From positions 62,001-126,000 of the forward strand of contig JABTBR010000005.1 in assembly GCA_013284265.1 (NCBI GenBank): a stretch of 64,000 nucleotides of DNA, written 5' to 3'. Numbering within the stretch: the stretch's first letter is position 1; every line of letters begins with the position of its first letter. The notes beneath the pieces were generated by a model. That model ran no database searches, was not told the origin of the DNA, and worked only from the letters and a program-made list of their open reading frames with translations. The translations under genes were made by a program, and so were the position numbers. The stretch comes from Oxalobacteraceae bacterium (GTDB lineage Bacteria > Pseudomonadota > Gammaproteobacteria > Burkholderiales > Burkholderiaceae_D). This document shows positions 50,241 to 58,611 of the stretch, piece after piece.

Positions 50241-51975
50241 TCGCCTGTATCGACTGGCGGCCGCTCTGGCCGCGCGCGCGCCGCAGGCGCTGCTGGGCTG
50301 GCGCGCCGGCCAGGCCGTCGATCAGGCGCAATTCATGGCGCGCCTGCACGCCTGGCGCGCGCTGCTGCAGGCGCACAGCGGCACGCGCTTCGCGCTGTAC
50401 CTGGACGACAGCATCGAATTCGGCGCCGCGCTACTGGGCGCCTGGCAGGCCGGTAAAACCATCTGGCTCAGCGCCGACACGCTGGACGCCAGCTGCGCCG
50501 CGCTGAGCGGCGCGGTCGACGGCTTCCTGGGCGAATTCCCGGCGGCGCAAAATCCGCTGAGCCCTCCGCCGGCCGCCGCTGACGGCTTGCCGGCGGCCGC
50601 CGTTGCCGCCATCGCGCCGGATTTCCCGGCCCTGGTGGTGTTCACCTCCGGCAGCACCGGCGCGGCGCAAGCCATCCCCAAGAAACTGTCGCAAATCGCC
50701 AGCGAGCTGGCCACGCTGGAGCAGCTGTTCGGCGCCGCCGCCGATGGCGCGGCCGTGCTGGCGACGGTGTCGCATCAGCATATTTATGGCCTGCTGTTCA
50801 AGGTACTGTGGCCGCTGTGCGCCGGCCGCGCCATCCACGCCGTCAGCCTGGTCTACCATGAACAGCTGGCGCCCGCCTTGGCCGCCGGCCCCTGCGTACT
50901 GGTGGCCAGCCCGGCCCATTTGAAACGCTTGCCCGAGCATCTGGACTGGCACGGCGCCGCGTCCAATCTGCGCGCCGTGTTTTCGTCCGGCGGTCCGCTG
51001 GCGCCGGAAACGGCATACGCCACCGGCCAGATGCTGGGCCAGGTGCCGATCGAAGTGTATGGCAGCTCGGAAACGGGCGGCATCGCCTGGCGCCAGCGCA
51101 AGGCGGGCAGCGGCGAAGCCTGGACGGTGTTCCCCAGCGTCGCCTGGCGTGTGACGCGGCAGGGTGCGCTGGAAGTGCGTTCGGCCCACCTGGCCGACGA
51201 CGACTGGCTGGTGCTGGCCGACCGCGCCAGTGCGCACGGCGCGCAGCAGTTTCTGCTGCTGGGCCGCAGCGACCGCATCGCCAAGATCGAGGAAAAACGC
51301 ATCTCGCTCGACGCCATCGAAGCGGGCTTGCGCGCCAGCGGCCTGGCCGCCGAGGCGCGCGTGCTGTTGTGCGAGCCGGTCGCGGGCGAACGCCAGAAAC
51401 TGGCCGCCTTCGTCGTCCCCAGCGCCGCCGGCAAGGCGCTGCTCGATGGGCAGGGCAAGCAGGCCCTGAACGGCGCCCTGCGCGGCGCCTTGCATGGCGT
51501 GGTCGAGCCGGTGGCGCTGCCGCGCCGCTGGCGCTATCTGGACCAGTTGCCCGTCAATGCGCAGGGCAAGACCACCCAGGCCGCCTTGCTGGCCTTGTTG
51601 GGCGAGGCCGCCGTGGCGCCGCGCATGCCGCTGGTGAGCGTCCTTGAGCAGGCACCCCAGCGTGTGCTGCTGGAACTGAGCGCACCGGCCAATCTGTATT
51701 TTTTCGATGGCCACTTCGACGCCGCGCCGATTCTGCCCGGCGTGGTGCAGGTGGAGTGGGCCTTGCGCCTGGGCCGCAGTCACTTTGCGCTGCCGGCGCG
51801 CTTCCGCGCCATCAACGCGCTCAAGTTCCAGCACGTGATCCGTCCCGACATGCTGGTGCAGCTGGAACTGCAGCACGACAGCGTCAAGCAATGCCTGCAA
51901 TTTCGCTACCTGTCGGCCTCCGGCGCGCATGCCAGCGGCCGTATCCTGTTCCATGCGGACGACGTCCATGTTTAA
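50233..51975 (+). CDS. Acyl/aryl-ACP ligase fused to a 3-hydroxyacyl-ACP dehydratase-like domain
   Basis: 580 residues. The AMP-binding domain (about 1-455) has the P-loop FTSGSTGAAQAIPKK at 134-151, YGSSETGGIAW, the A8 region DRIAKIEEKRISLDAIE near 346 and the C-terminal lysine in LPVNAQGKTTQ. From about 475 a hot-dog domain follows with GHFDAAPILPGV, whose His494 matches the catalytic His of FabZ/ApeI-type dehydratases. The ligase half likely activates an aromatic acid and loads it on an ACP; the second half would remove water from extension intermediates. In some aryl polyene clusters these are two genes. Confidence 0.9.
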   Translation: MPDRLYRLAAALAARAPQALLGWRAGQAVDQAQFMARLHAWRALLQAHSGTRFALYLDDSIEFGAALLGAWQAGKTIWLSADTLDASCAALSGAVDGFLGEFPAAQNPLSPPPAAADGLPAAAVAAIAPDFPALVVFTSGSTGAAQAIPKKLSQIASELATLEQLFGAAADGAAVLATVSHQHIYGLLFKVLWPLCAGRAIHAVSLVYHEQLAPALAAGPCVLVASPAHLKRLPEHLDWHGAASNLRAVFSSGGPLAPETAYATGQMLGQVPIEVYGSSETGGIAWRQRKAGSGEAWTVFPSVAWRVTRQGALEVRSAHLADDDWLVLADRASAHGAQQFLLLGRSDRIAKIEEKRISLDAIEAGLRASGLAAEARVLLCEPVAGERQKLAAFVVPSAAGKALLDGQGKQALNGALRGALHGVVEPVALPRRWRYLDQLPVNAQGKTTQAALLALLGEAAVAPRMPLVSVLEQAPQRVLLELSAPANLYFFDGHFDAAPILPGVVQVEWALRLGRSHFALPARFRAINALKFQHVIRPDMLVQLELQHDSVKQCLQFRYLSASGAHASGRILFHADDVHV

Positions 51976-52711
51976 GCCTTGCATCGTCGTCCCCGTCTAC
52001 AACCACGAACACGCCATCGCCGGCGTGGTGGAACGCCTGCTGGCGCACGGGGTGCACTGCATCCTGGTCGATGACGGCAGCACGGCCGGCTGCGCGCGCG
52101 TGCTCGACCGTCTGGCCGCCGCGCATCCGGCGCGGATCACGCTCGAGCGCCTGGGCGTCAACCAGGGCAAGGGCGCGGCCGTGCTGAGCGGTTTTCGCCG
52201 CGCCGCCGCGCTGGGCTACAGCCATGTGCTGCAGATCGACGCCGACGGCCAGCACAATACCGGCGACGTCCCCGCCTTCCTGGCGCGCGCCGCCGCCGAG
52301 CCGGACGCCATCATCGCCGGCCACCCGGTCTACGACGAGTCGGTGCCGAAGGCGCGCCTGTATGGCCGCTACGCCACCCACATCTGGGTCTGGATCAATA
52401 CGCTGTCCTTCGATATCCGCGACTCCATGTGCGGCTTCCGCGTCTATCCGGTGGCGCCGGTGAACGCGCTGGCGGCGCGCCGCGGCATCGGCACGCGCAT
52501 GAACTTCGACACCGACATCCTGGTGCGCCTGTTCTGGACCGGCCTGCGCGTGGTGAACCTTCCGACGCGCGTGTGCTATCCGGAAGACGGTGTCTCGCAT
52601 TTCCGCGTCTGGCGCGACAATGTGCTGATCACCTGGATGCATACCAAACTGTTCTTCGGCATGCTGCCGCGCATACCGCTGCTGCTGGCCCGCAAATGGC
52701 GGCCCCGATGA
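51968..52711 (+). CDS. Family 2 glycosyltransferase
   Basis: 247 residues from ATG 51968, overlapping the ligase stop. CIVVPVYNHEHAIAGVVERLL starts the GT2 fold; ILVDDGSTAGC and the metal site IDADGQHNTGD are typical of dolichyl-phosphate-mannose-synthase-like enzymes. No membrane helices are evident beyond a C-terminal amphipathic segment. It may add a sugar to the polyene or its lipid anchor. Longer starts would extend into the ligase gene in another frame and are not used. Confidence 0.88.
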   Translation: MFKPCIVVPVYNHEHAIAGVVERLLAHGVHCILVDDGSTAGCARVLDRLAAAHPARITLERLGVNQGKGAAVLSGFRRAAALGYSHVLQIDADGQHNTGDVPAFLARAAAEPDAIIAGHPVYDESVPKARLYGRYATHIWVWINTLSFDIRDSMCGFRVYPVAPVNALAARRGIGTRMNFDTDILVRLFWTGLRVVNLPTRVCYPEDGVSHFRVWRDNVLITWMHTKLFFGMLPRIPLLLARKWRPR

Positions 52712-53661
52712 GCGCACGTGGCCAAGGCCAGGGCCAGCATTGGGCCTCGATCAACGAGATCAGCTTCGTGGCGGGTATGCGCCTGATGTTCTGGATCGCC
52801 CGCTGGCTGGGGCGCTGGCCTTTCCGCGTGATCCTGTACCCGGTGTTGGGCTGGTACCTGCTGACCAAACCGCTGCCCCGGCGTGCCTCGGGCGAGTATC
52901 TGGCGCGCGTGCGGCGCCATACCGGGCAAACGCTGCCTGGCATCCTGCGCCACTTCGCCGCCTTCGGCGAAGGCATCCTGGACAAGATGCTGCTGTGGGG
53001 CGGCCTGTTCCGCCTCGACAGCGTGCGCTTCTTCGGCGCGGAGGTGGTGGAGGCCGCCGTGGCCAAGGGGCAGGGCGGCCTGCTGATCTGCTCCCACCTG
53101 GGCAATCTGGAACTGTGCCGCGTGATGTCGCGTCAACGCAGCGACATCCGCCTGACGGTGCTGGTGCACACCAAGCACGCGCAGGCCTTCAATCAAATGC
53201 TGGGCAAGCTCAATCCCGCCAGCCAGCTCAATCTGATGCAGGTGACCGAGATGTCGCCTGCCACCGCGATGATCCTGTCCGAGCGCATTGCGCGGGGCGA
53301 GTTTGTGGTCATCGCGGGCGACCGTATTCCCGTTTCGCACAATCCGCGCGTGGCGGTAGCGGACTTCATGGGGGCGCCAGCCGCGTTCCCCGTCGGTCCG
53401 TATGTCCTGGCCAGCATTCTGCAATGCCCGGTCTACCTGCTGTTCTCGATCCGTCAGGGCCGTCACTCAGAGGTGCATTTCGAGCCATTCCGCGATGGCG
53501 TACGCCTGCCGCGCAAGGAGCGCGCAGCCGCGCTCGACGCGCTGGCCGCCGATTACGCGCGCCGCCTCGAACACTTCTGCCTGCGCGCGCCGCTGCAATG
53601 GTTTAATTTTTACGATTTTTGGCATTTACCCCAATTGGATACCCCAGATGCACCCCGCTGA
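52708..53661 (+). CDS. LpxL/HtrB-like acyltransferase
   Basis: 317 residues from the ATG at 52708 that overlaps the glycosyltransferase stop (ATGA). The motif LICSHLGNLEL (H-x4-D/E type) and a membrane segment at about 28-50 are typical of lysophospholipid/lipid A late acyltransferases. In pigment clusters such enzymes are proposed to join the polyene chain to the lipid-sugar anchor. Ends inside the start of the ammonia-lyase gene (14-base overlap). Confidence 0.88.
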   Translation: MSARGQGQGQHWASINEISFVAGMRLMFWIARWLGRWPFRVILYPVLGWYLLTKPLPRRASGEYLARVRRHTGQTLPGILRHFAAFGEGILDKMLLWGGLFRLDSVRFFGAEVVEAAVAKGQGGLLICSHLGNLELCRVMSRQRSDIRLTVLVHTKHAQAFNQMLGKLNPASQLNLMQVTEMSPATAMILSERIARGEFVVIAGDRIPVSHNPRVAVADFMGAPAAFPVGPYVLASILQCPVYLLFSIRQGRHSEVHFEPFRDGVRLPRKERAAALDALAADYARRLEHFCLRAPLQWFNFYDFWHLPQLDTPDAPR

Positions 53662-55204
53662 CCTGAAAACCACCCTGCGCGCCGTGCGCTTCGACCAGAA
53701 CCGCCTGACGATTGAAGACATCGTCGACATCGCCCAGGGCCGCGCCAGCGCGACGCTGTCGGACGACCCGGCCTTCCTCGCCTGCATCGCGCGCGGCGCC
53801 GACTTCCTCGACCGCCTGCTGCGCGAGGACGGCACCGTCTATGGCGTGACCACCGGCTATGGCGATTCCTGCACCGTGACCGTGCCGCCGGAACTGGTGG
53901 CCGAACTGCCGCACCACCTGTACACCTACCACGGCTGCGGCCTGGGCGAGAATTTCGACCCGGCCCAGACCCGCGCGATCCTGGCATCGCGCCTGGCCTC
54001 GCTGTCCAAGGGCTTCTCGGGCGTGAGCGTGGAACTGCTGCTGCAGATCACCCGCCTGCTCGACGCCGGCCTGCTGCCCATCATTCCATCCGAAGGTTCG
54101 GTCGGCGCCAGCGGCGACCTGACCCCGCTGTCCTACCTGGCGGCCGTGATGTGCGGCGAGCGCGAAGTGTGGCGCGATGGCGTGCAGGTGCCGGCCGCCC
54201 AGGCCCTGCGGGAAGCCGGCATCACGCCGCTGCGCCTGCGTCCCAAGGAAGGCCTGGCCATCATGAACGGCACCGCCGTGATGACCGCGCTCGCTTGCAT
54301 GGCCTACGACCGCGCCGAATATCTGACCCAGCTGTGCACCCGCATCACCGCGATGGCCTCTTACACGCTGGACGGCAACGCCCACCACTTCGACGAAGTG
54401 CTGTTCTCGGTCAAGCCGCACCCCGGCATGCAGCAGATCGCCGCCTGGCTGCGCAGCGACCTGCCGACCGACCAATGGGAACGCAACGGCAAACGCCTGC
54501 AGGACCGCTACTCGATCCGCTGCGCGCCGCACGTGATTGGCGTGCTGGCCGATGCGATGCCCTTCTTCCGCTCCTCGATCGAGAATGAACTCAACAGCGC
54601 CAACGACAATCCGCTGATCGATCCGGACGGCGAACGGGTACTGCACGGCGGCCACTTCTACGGTGGCCACATCGCCTTCGCGATGGACGGCATGAAGAAC
54701 GCCGTCGCCAACCTGTCCGACCTGCTGGACCGCCAGATGGCCCTGATGGTCGACAGCCGCTACAACCATGGCTTGCCGACCAATCTGTCCGGCGCCACCG
54801 GCCCGCGCGCGGCCATCAACCACGGCCTGAAGGCGCTGCAGATCAGCGTATCGGCCTGGACCGCCGAGGCGCTCAAGCTGACCATGCCGGCGTCGGTGTT
54901 CTCGCGCTCGACCGAATGCCACAACCAGGACAAGGTCAGCATGGGCACCATCGCCGCGCGCGACTGCCTGCGGGTGCTGGAACTGACCGAGCAGGTGGTG
55001 GCTGCCTTGCTGATCACCGTGCGCCAGGGCGTGTGGCTGCGCGAGCGCGCCAATCCGGAGGTGCCCCCGCATGCGGCGATCAACGCCATGATGGATGCGC
55101 TGTGCAAGGATATCGCGCCGGTGGTGGAAGACCGCCGCCTGGACCCGGACCTGCGCCTGCTGATCCAGCGCATCCGCGATCAAGCCTGGAAACTGTATGT
55201 CTAA
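53648..55204 (+). CDS. Aromatic amino acid ammonia-lyase (HAL/PAL/TAL family)
   Basis: 518 residues from ATG 53648. The MIO cofactor triad Ala154-Ser155-Gly156 lies in GSVGASGDLTPLSYL, and Tyr65 in VYGVTTGYGD is the catalytic tyrosine. The enzyme removes ammonia from histidine, phenylalanine or tyrosine. At the substrate-selecting pair the residues are Tyr94-His95 (LYTYHGCG), different from the Ser-His of HAL, His-Leu of typical TAL and Phe-Leu of PAL. In this setting production of cinnamate or coumarate as an aromatic starter is more likely than histidine breakdown, since no hut genes are near. It overlaps both neighbours. Confidence 0.9.
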   Translation: MHPADLKTTLRAVRFDQNRLTIEDIVDIAQGRASATLSDDPAFLACIARGADFLDRLLREDGTVYGVTTGYGDSCTVTVPPELVAELPHHLYTYHGCGLGENFDPAQTRAILASRLASLSKGFSGVSVELLLQITRLLDAGLLPIIPSEGSVGASGDLTPLSYLAAVMCGEREVWRDGVQVPAAQALREAGITPLRLRPKEGLAIMNGTAVMTALACMAYDRAEYLTQLCTRITAMASYTLDGNAHHFDEVLFSVKPHPGMQQIAAWLRSDLPTDQWERNGKRLQDRYSIRCAPHVIGVLADAMPFFRSSIENELNSANDNPLIDPDGERVLHGGHFYGGHIAFAMDGMKNAVANLSDLLDRQMALMVDSRYNHGLPTNLSGATGPRAAINHGLKALQISVSAWTAEALKLTMPASVFSRSTECHNQDKVSMGTIAARDCLRVLELTEQVVAALLITVRQGVWLRERANPEVPPHAAINAMMDALCKDIAPVVEDRRLDPDLRLLIQRIRDQAWKLYV

Positions 55205-55631
55205 AAAGGACAAGGCCAGCCGCTGGTTTGCCGAGGTCGAGATGCAGGTGCAGTTTTACGACCTCGACCCGATGGAGATCGTCTGGCATGGCAACTACGT
55301 CAAGTATCTCGAAGTGGTGCGCTGTGCGCTGCTCGACAAGATCGGCTACAACTATGTCGAGATGAAGAACTCCGGCTACGCCTGGCCGGTGATCGACATG
55401 AGCTTGCGCTACGTCGGTTCGGCCACTTTCGGCCAGGTCATCCGCCTGCGCGCCGATATCGTCGAGTGGGAAAACCGCCTCAAGATCGATTACCTGATCA
55501 CCGACGCGGCCACCGGCAAACGCCTGAACCGCGCCAGCACCACCATGGTGGCGGTCGATATCGCCACCAGGGAGATGTGTTTCGTGTCGCCGCCTGTATT
55601 GTTTGAAAAACTGGGAATCGAACCTGAATGA
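55197..55631 (+). CDS. 4HBT-family thioesterase
   Basis: 144 residues of the hot-dog fold. YDLDPMEIVWHGNYVKYLEVVRCALLD contains the Asp and the W-H-x-N-Y block of YbgC/FadM-like acyl-CoA or acyl-ACP thioesterases. It could release the finished polyene or edit stalled chains. Its ATG overlaps the ammonia-lyase stop, and its stop overlaps the lolA-like start. Confidence 0.9.
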   Translation: MSKKDKASRWFAEVEMQVQFYDLDPMEIVWHGNYVKYLEVVRCALLDKIGYNYVEMKNSGYAWPVIDMSLRYVGSATFGQVIRLRADIVEWENRLKIDYLITDAATGKRLNRASTTMVAVDIATREMCFVSPPVLFEKLGIEPE

Positions 55632-56254
55632 TAATTCGTATCAAGCACACCATGCTCAAGTCCATTCTGCTGTCCCTGCTGCTGCCGGGCGCCGCCAGCG
55701 TGCAGGCCGCCGCGCCTGTCGCCAGGATCCAGGCCATGCTGGCCAAACCGAAGGTCATGTGCGGCCGTTTCGACCAGAGCAAACAGCTGGCCGGCATGAA
55801 GAAACCCCTGGCCGCGAACGGGCGCTTCTGCGTGGTCGCGGGCAAGGGCGTGCTGTGGCGCACCTTGCAGCCTTTCCCCAGCACGCTGCGCCTGACGCGC
55901 GACGAGATCGTCCACTTCCAGGGCGAGCGCGTCGCCATGCGCCTCGACGCCAAGACCGAACCGACCGTGCGCATGATTAACAGCGTGCTGTTCTCGCTGC
56001 TGTCGGGCGATCTGGGGCAACTGGAATCCTTGTTTGAAGTCGATGGCGGGGTGGACGCCAACAGCTGGAACGTGGCCCTGAAGGCGCGCGAACCGGCGCT
56101 GGCCAAGGCCATCGGTGCAATCAAGCTCGATGGCGGCGCCTATGTGAAAAACATCACCATGAGCGAAGCGAGCGGCGACAAGACCAGCATCGTGTTCTCC
56201 GCCATCGTCAGCGGCGACGCCGCCATGACGGCGGAAGAGGCGGCGCTGTTTTGA
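55628..56254 (+). CDS. LolA-like periplasmic outer membrane lipoprotein carrier
   Basis: 208 residues; signal peptide ends SVQA. The rest fits the LolA fold (VLWRTLQPFPSTLRLTRDEIV, MTEEAALF-type end). Paralogues of LolA are standard in aryl polyene clusters, where they are thought to carry the lipid-linked pigment across the periplasm. Linked by ATGA and TTGA overlaps to the thioesterase and MMPL genes. Confidence 0.85.
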   Translation: MIIRIKHTMLKSILLSLLLPGAASVQAAAPVARIQAMLAKPKVMCGRFDQSKQLAGMKKPLAANGRFCVVAGKGVLWRTLQPFPSTLRLTRDEIVHFQGERVAMRLDAKTEPTVRMINSVLFSLLSGDLGQLESLFEVDGGVDANSWNVALKAREPALAKAIGAIKLDGGAYVKNITMSEASGDKTSIVFSAIVSGDAAMTAEEAALF

Positions 56255-58608
56255 AGCTGGCTAAGCTGCAAGGCAAGCGCCTTGCCTTGCTATGGGTGCT
56301 GATCGTCAGCGTGCTGCTGGGGCATAACGCCTATCTGTGGCTGGTCAAGCGCATCGTGCCCGATACCGACATCCTGGCGCTGCTGCCGGTGCAGGAACGC
56401 GATCCGGTGTTGCAGCAATCCTTCATCCACATGGTGGACGCGGCCCAGCAGCGGCTGGTGGTGCTGGTCGGCGCGGCCGACTGGAACGATGCGCGCAAGG
56501 CCGCCGACGCTTACAGCGCGGTGCTGGCCGCGCGCCCGGAATTGTTTGCAGCGACGCCGGTGGATGAGAAAACCCAGGCCGACTGGCTCTCGCTGTTCCA
56601 GCGGCACCGCCTGACCCTGCTCACCGCGCCGCAGGAGGCCAAGCTGCGCAGTGCGGCCGCGAGCGAATGGCTGCAAAGCGCGCTGGCCACCTTATACAGT
56701 CCTTTCGGCGGCCCCAAGCTGGGCGCCTGGCAGGACGATCCCTTTGGCCTGTTCTCCGGCTGGGTCCAGGAACGGGCCCAGGAAACCCCGGTGCGTCCGC
56801 GCGACGGCCATCTGTTTGTATCCAATGCCACGTCCCAGTATGTGCTGCTGCCGCTGACGCTGAAAGTGCCTGCGCTGTCGATGACGGCGCAGGAAACCGT
56901 GCTGCCGCTGCTGGCGCAAGCCGGCGCCGCCGCGCGCAAGGCTTATCCGCAGGCGGAGCTGATACAGGCCGGTGTGATCCTGCATGCGGCCAATGCCAGC
57001 GCCCAGGCCAGCGGCGAGGTGTCCACCATCGGCATCGGTTCGCTGCTGGGCATCATCCTGCTGATGTGGTTTGCCTTCCATTCCTTCAAGCCGATCGCGC
57101 TGATCCTGCTGTCGATCGGTATCGGCTGCCTTGGCTCGCTGTCGGTCTGCGCGCTGCTGTTCGACCGGATTCACTTGATGACGCTGGTGTTTGGCGCCAG
57201 CCTGATCGGCGTGGCCCAGGACTACGGCCTGTACTTCCTGTGCAATCGCCTGAGTGCCGACGAAGGGCTCGATTCGCCGACGCTGCTCAAGCGCCTGCTG
57301 CCCGGCCTGGCATTGACTCTGCTGGCCGCCGTGATCGGCTATATGGGACTGGCCTTGACCCCGTTCCCCGGCCTGCGCCAGATGGCCGTATTCTCCGCCC
57401 TGGGCCTGGTGTTCGCCTGGCTGACGGTGGTGTTCTGGTTCCCGCTGCTGATCGGCAGCCGCACCCTGCGCAGCGGCGCACTGCTGCGTCACTACGGCGC
57501 GCTGCTGCTGCGCTGGCCATTGCTGCGCATGAACCGCAACACCCTGATCGCTGGCCTGCTGTTCGCCGTCGCCGCGGTCGCCGGCATCAGCCGGCTGGGT
57601 GCGAACGACGATATCCGCCTGCTGCAAAACCCGCCGCGCCATCTGATCGACGACCAGATCAAGCTGAGCAAGCTGCTCGATGCGCCGACGCCGGTGCAGT
57701 TCTTCCTGGTGCGCGGTGCGTCGGCGGAAGTGGTATTGCAGCGCGAGGAAGCACTCAAGCGCCGCCTCGATCCCTTGATCGCCGAGCACCGCATCAGCGG
57801 CTATCAGGCCATGTCGAACTGGGTGCCGTCCGCGCGCACCCAGGACGAGCGGCTGGCGCTGATCAAGGAAAAGCTGCTGCAGGATGGCGGTCCGCTGGCC
57901 GGTCTGGCCGAACAGACCGGTGAGGACGCGCAATGGATAGACGCGACCCGCGCCGGCCTGCTGGCCGCCGGCACGCCGCTGACGATCCAGGACTTCCTCA
58001 AGACGCCGGCCAGCGAGCCATGGCGCCACCTGTGGCTGGACCGGATCGAAGGCGGCTACGCCAGCATCGTGGCCTTGCGCGGGCTCGACAGCAAGGCCGT
58101 ACCGCGGCTGCAGCAGATGCCGGCCGGGCTGGAAGGCGTGCAGTGGGTCGACAAGGTCGCCGAGATTTCGTCCGTGCTGGGCCGCTACCGCCAATATATG
58201 GGCTGGGTGGTGCTGGGCGCGTATGCTGTGGTGTTCGGCCTGCTGTTCGCGCGCTACCGCGCCCGCACCTGGCGCGTGCTGGCGCCGACCGCATTGGCCA
58301 GTATCGCCACGCTGGCGCTGCTCGGCTTCGCCGGCCAGCATTTGCAGCTATTCCATGTACTGGCGCTGATGCTGCTGCTGGGTGTGGGTGTCGATTACGG
58401 CATCTTCATGCAGGAGCACCCTGAGCGGCGCAACAGCACCCCCTGGCTGGCGGTCGGCATGTCCGCCGCGAATACCATTTTATCCTTTGGCCTGCTAGGC
58501 CTGAGCAAGACCGCTGCGTTGCAGGCTTTCGGTCTGACCATGCTGCTCGGTACCGCGCTGGTCTGGCTGATCGTTCCCTGTTTCGCTTCCACCTCCGAGA
58601 GTCAGTAA
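56251..58608 (+). CDS. MMPL/RND-family exporter
   Basis: 785 residues with 12 or so helices in two halves, each with a large periplasmic domain (about 45-270 and 430-620). The first helical bundle holds GIGSLLGIILLMWF and LIGVAQDYGLYFL, the second LMLLLGVGVDYGIFM; these Asp-Tyr-Gly motifs are the proton-relay region of MMPL transporters. It probably extracts the lipidic pigment from the inner membrane for LolA. The start is TTG at 56251, overlapping the lolA-like stop; the rare start may lower its yield. Confidence 0.92.
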   Translation: MKLAKLQGKRLALLWVLIVSVLLGHNAYLWLVKRIVPDTDILALLPVQERDPVLQQSFIHMVDAAQQRLVVLVGAADWNDARKAADAYSAVLAARPELFAATPVDEKTQADWLSLFQRHRLTLLTAPQEAKLRSAAASEWLQSALATLYSPFGGPKLGAWQDDPFGLFSGWVQERAQETPVRPRDGHLFVSNATSQYVLLPLTLKVPALSMTAQETVLPLLAQAGAAARKAYPQAELIQAGVILHAANASAQASGEVSTIGIGSLLGIILLMWFAFHSFKPIALILLSIGIGCLGSLSVCALLFDRIHLMTLVFGASLIGVAQDYGLYFLCNRLSADEGLDSPTLLKRLLPGLALTLLAAVIGYMGLALTPFPGLRQMAVFSALGLVFAWLTVVFWFPLLIGSRTLRSGALLRHYGALLLRWPLLRMNRNTLIAGLLFAVAAVAGISRLGANDDIRLLQNPPRHLIDDQIKLSKLLDAPTPVQFFLVRGASAEVVLQREEALKRRLDPLIAEHRISGYQAMSNWVPSARTQDERLALIKEKLLQDGGPLAGLAEQTGEDAQWIDATRAGLLAAGTPLTIQDFLKTPASEPWRHLWLDRIEGGYASIVALRGLDSKAVPRLQQMPAGLEGVQWVDKVAEISSVLGRYRQYMGWVVLGAYAVVFGLLFARYRARTWRVLAPTALASIATLALLGFAGQHLQLFHVLALMLLLGVGVDYGIFMQEHPERRNSTPWLAVGMSAANTILSFGLLGLSKTAALQAFGLTMLLGTALVWLIVPCFASTSESQ

Positions 58609-58611
58609 ATC

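Noticed and set aside
53648-55204. Histidine degradation (hutH)
   Set aside because: No hutU, hutI or hutG gene is near, the selectivity pair differs from HAL, and the gene overlaps pigment genes on both sides.
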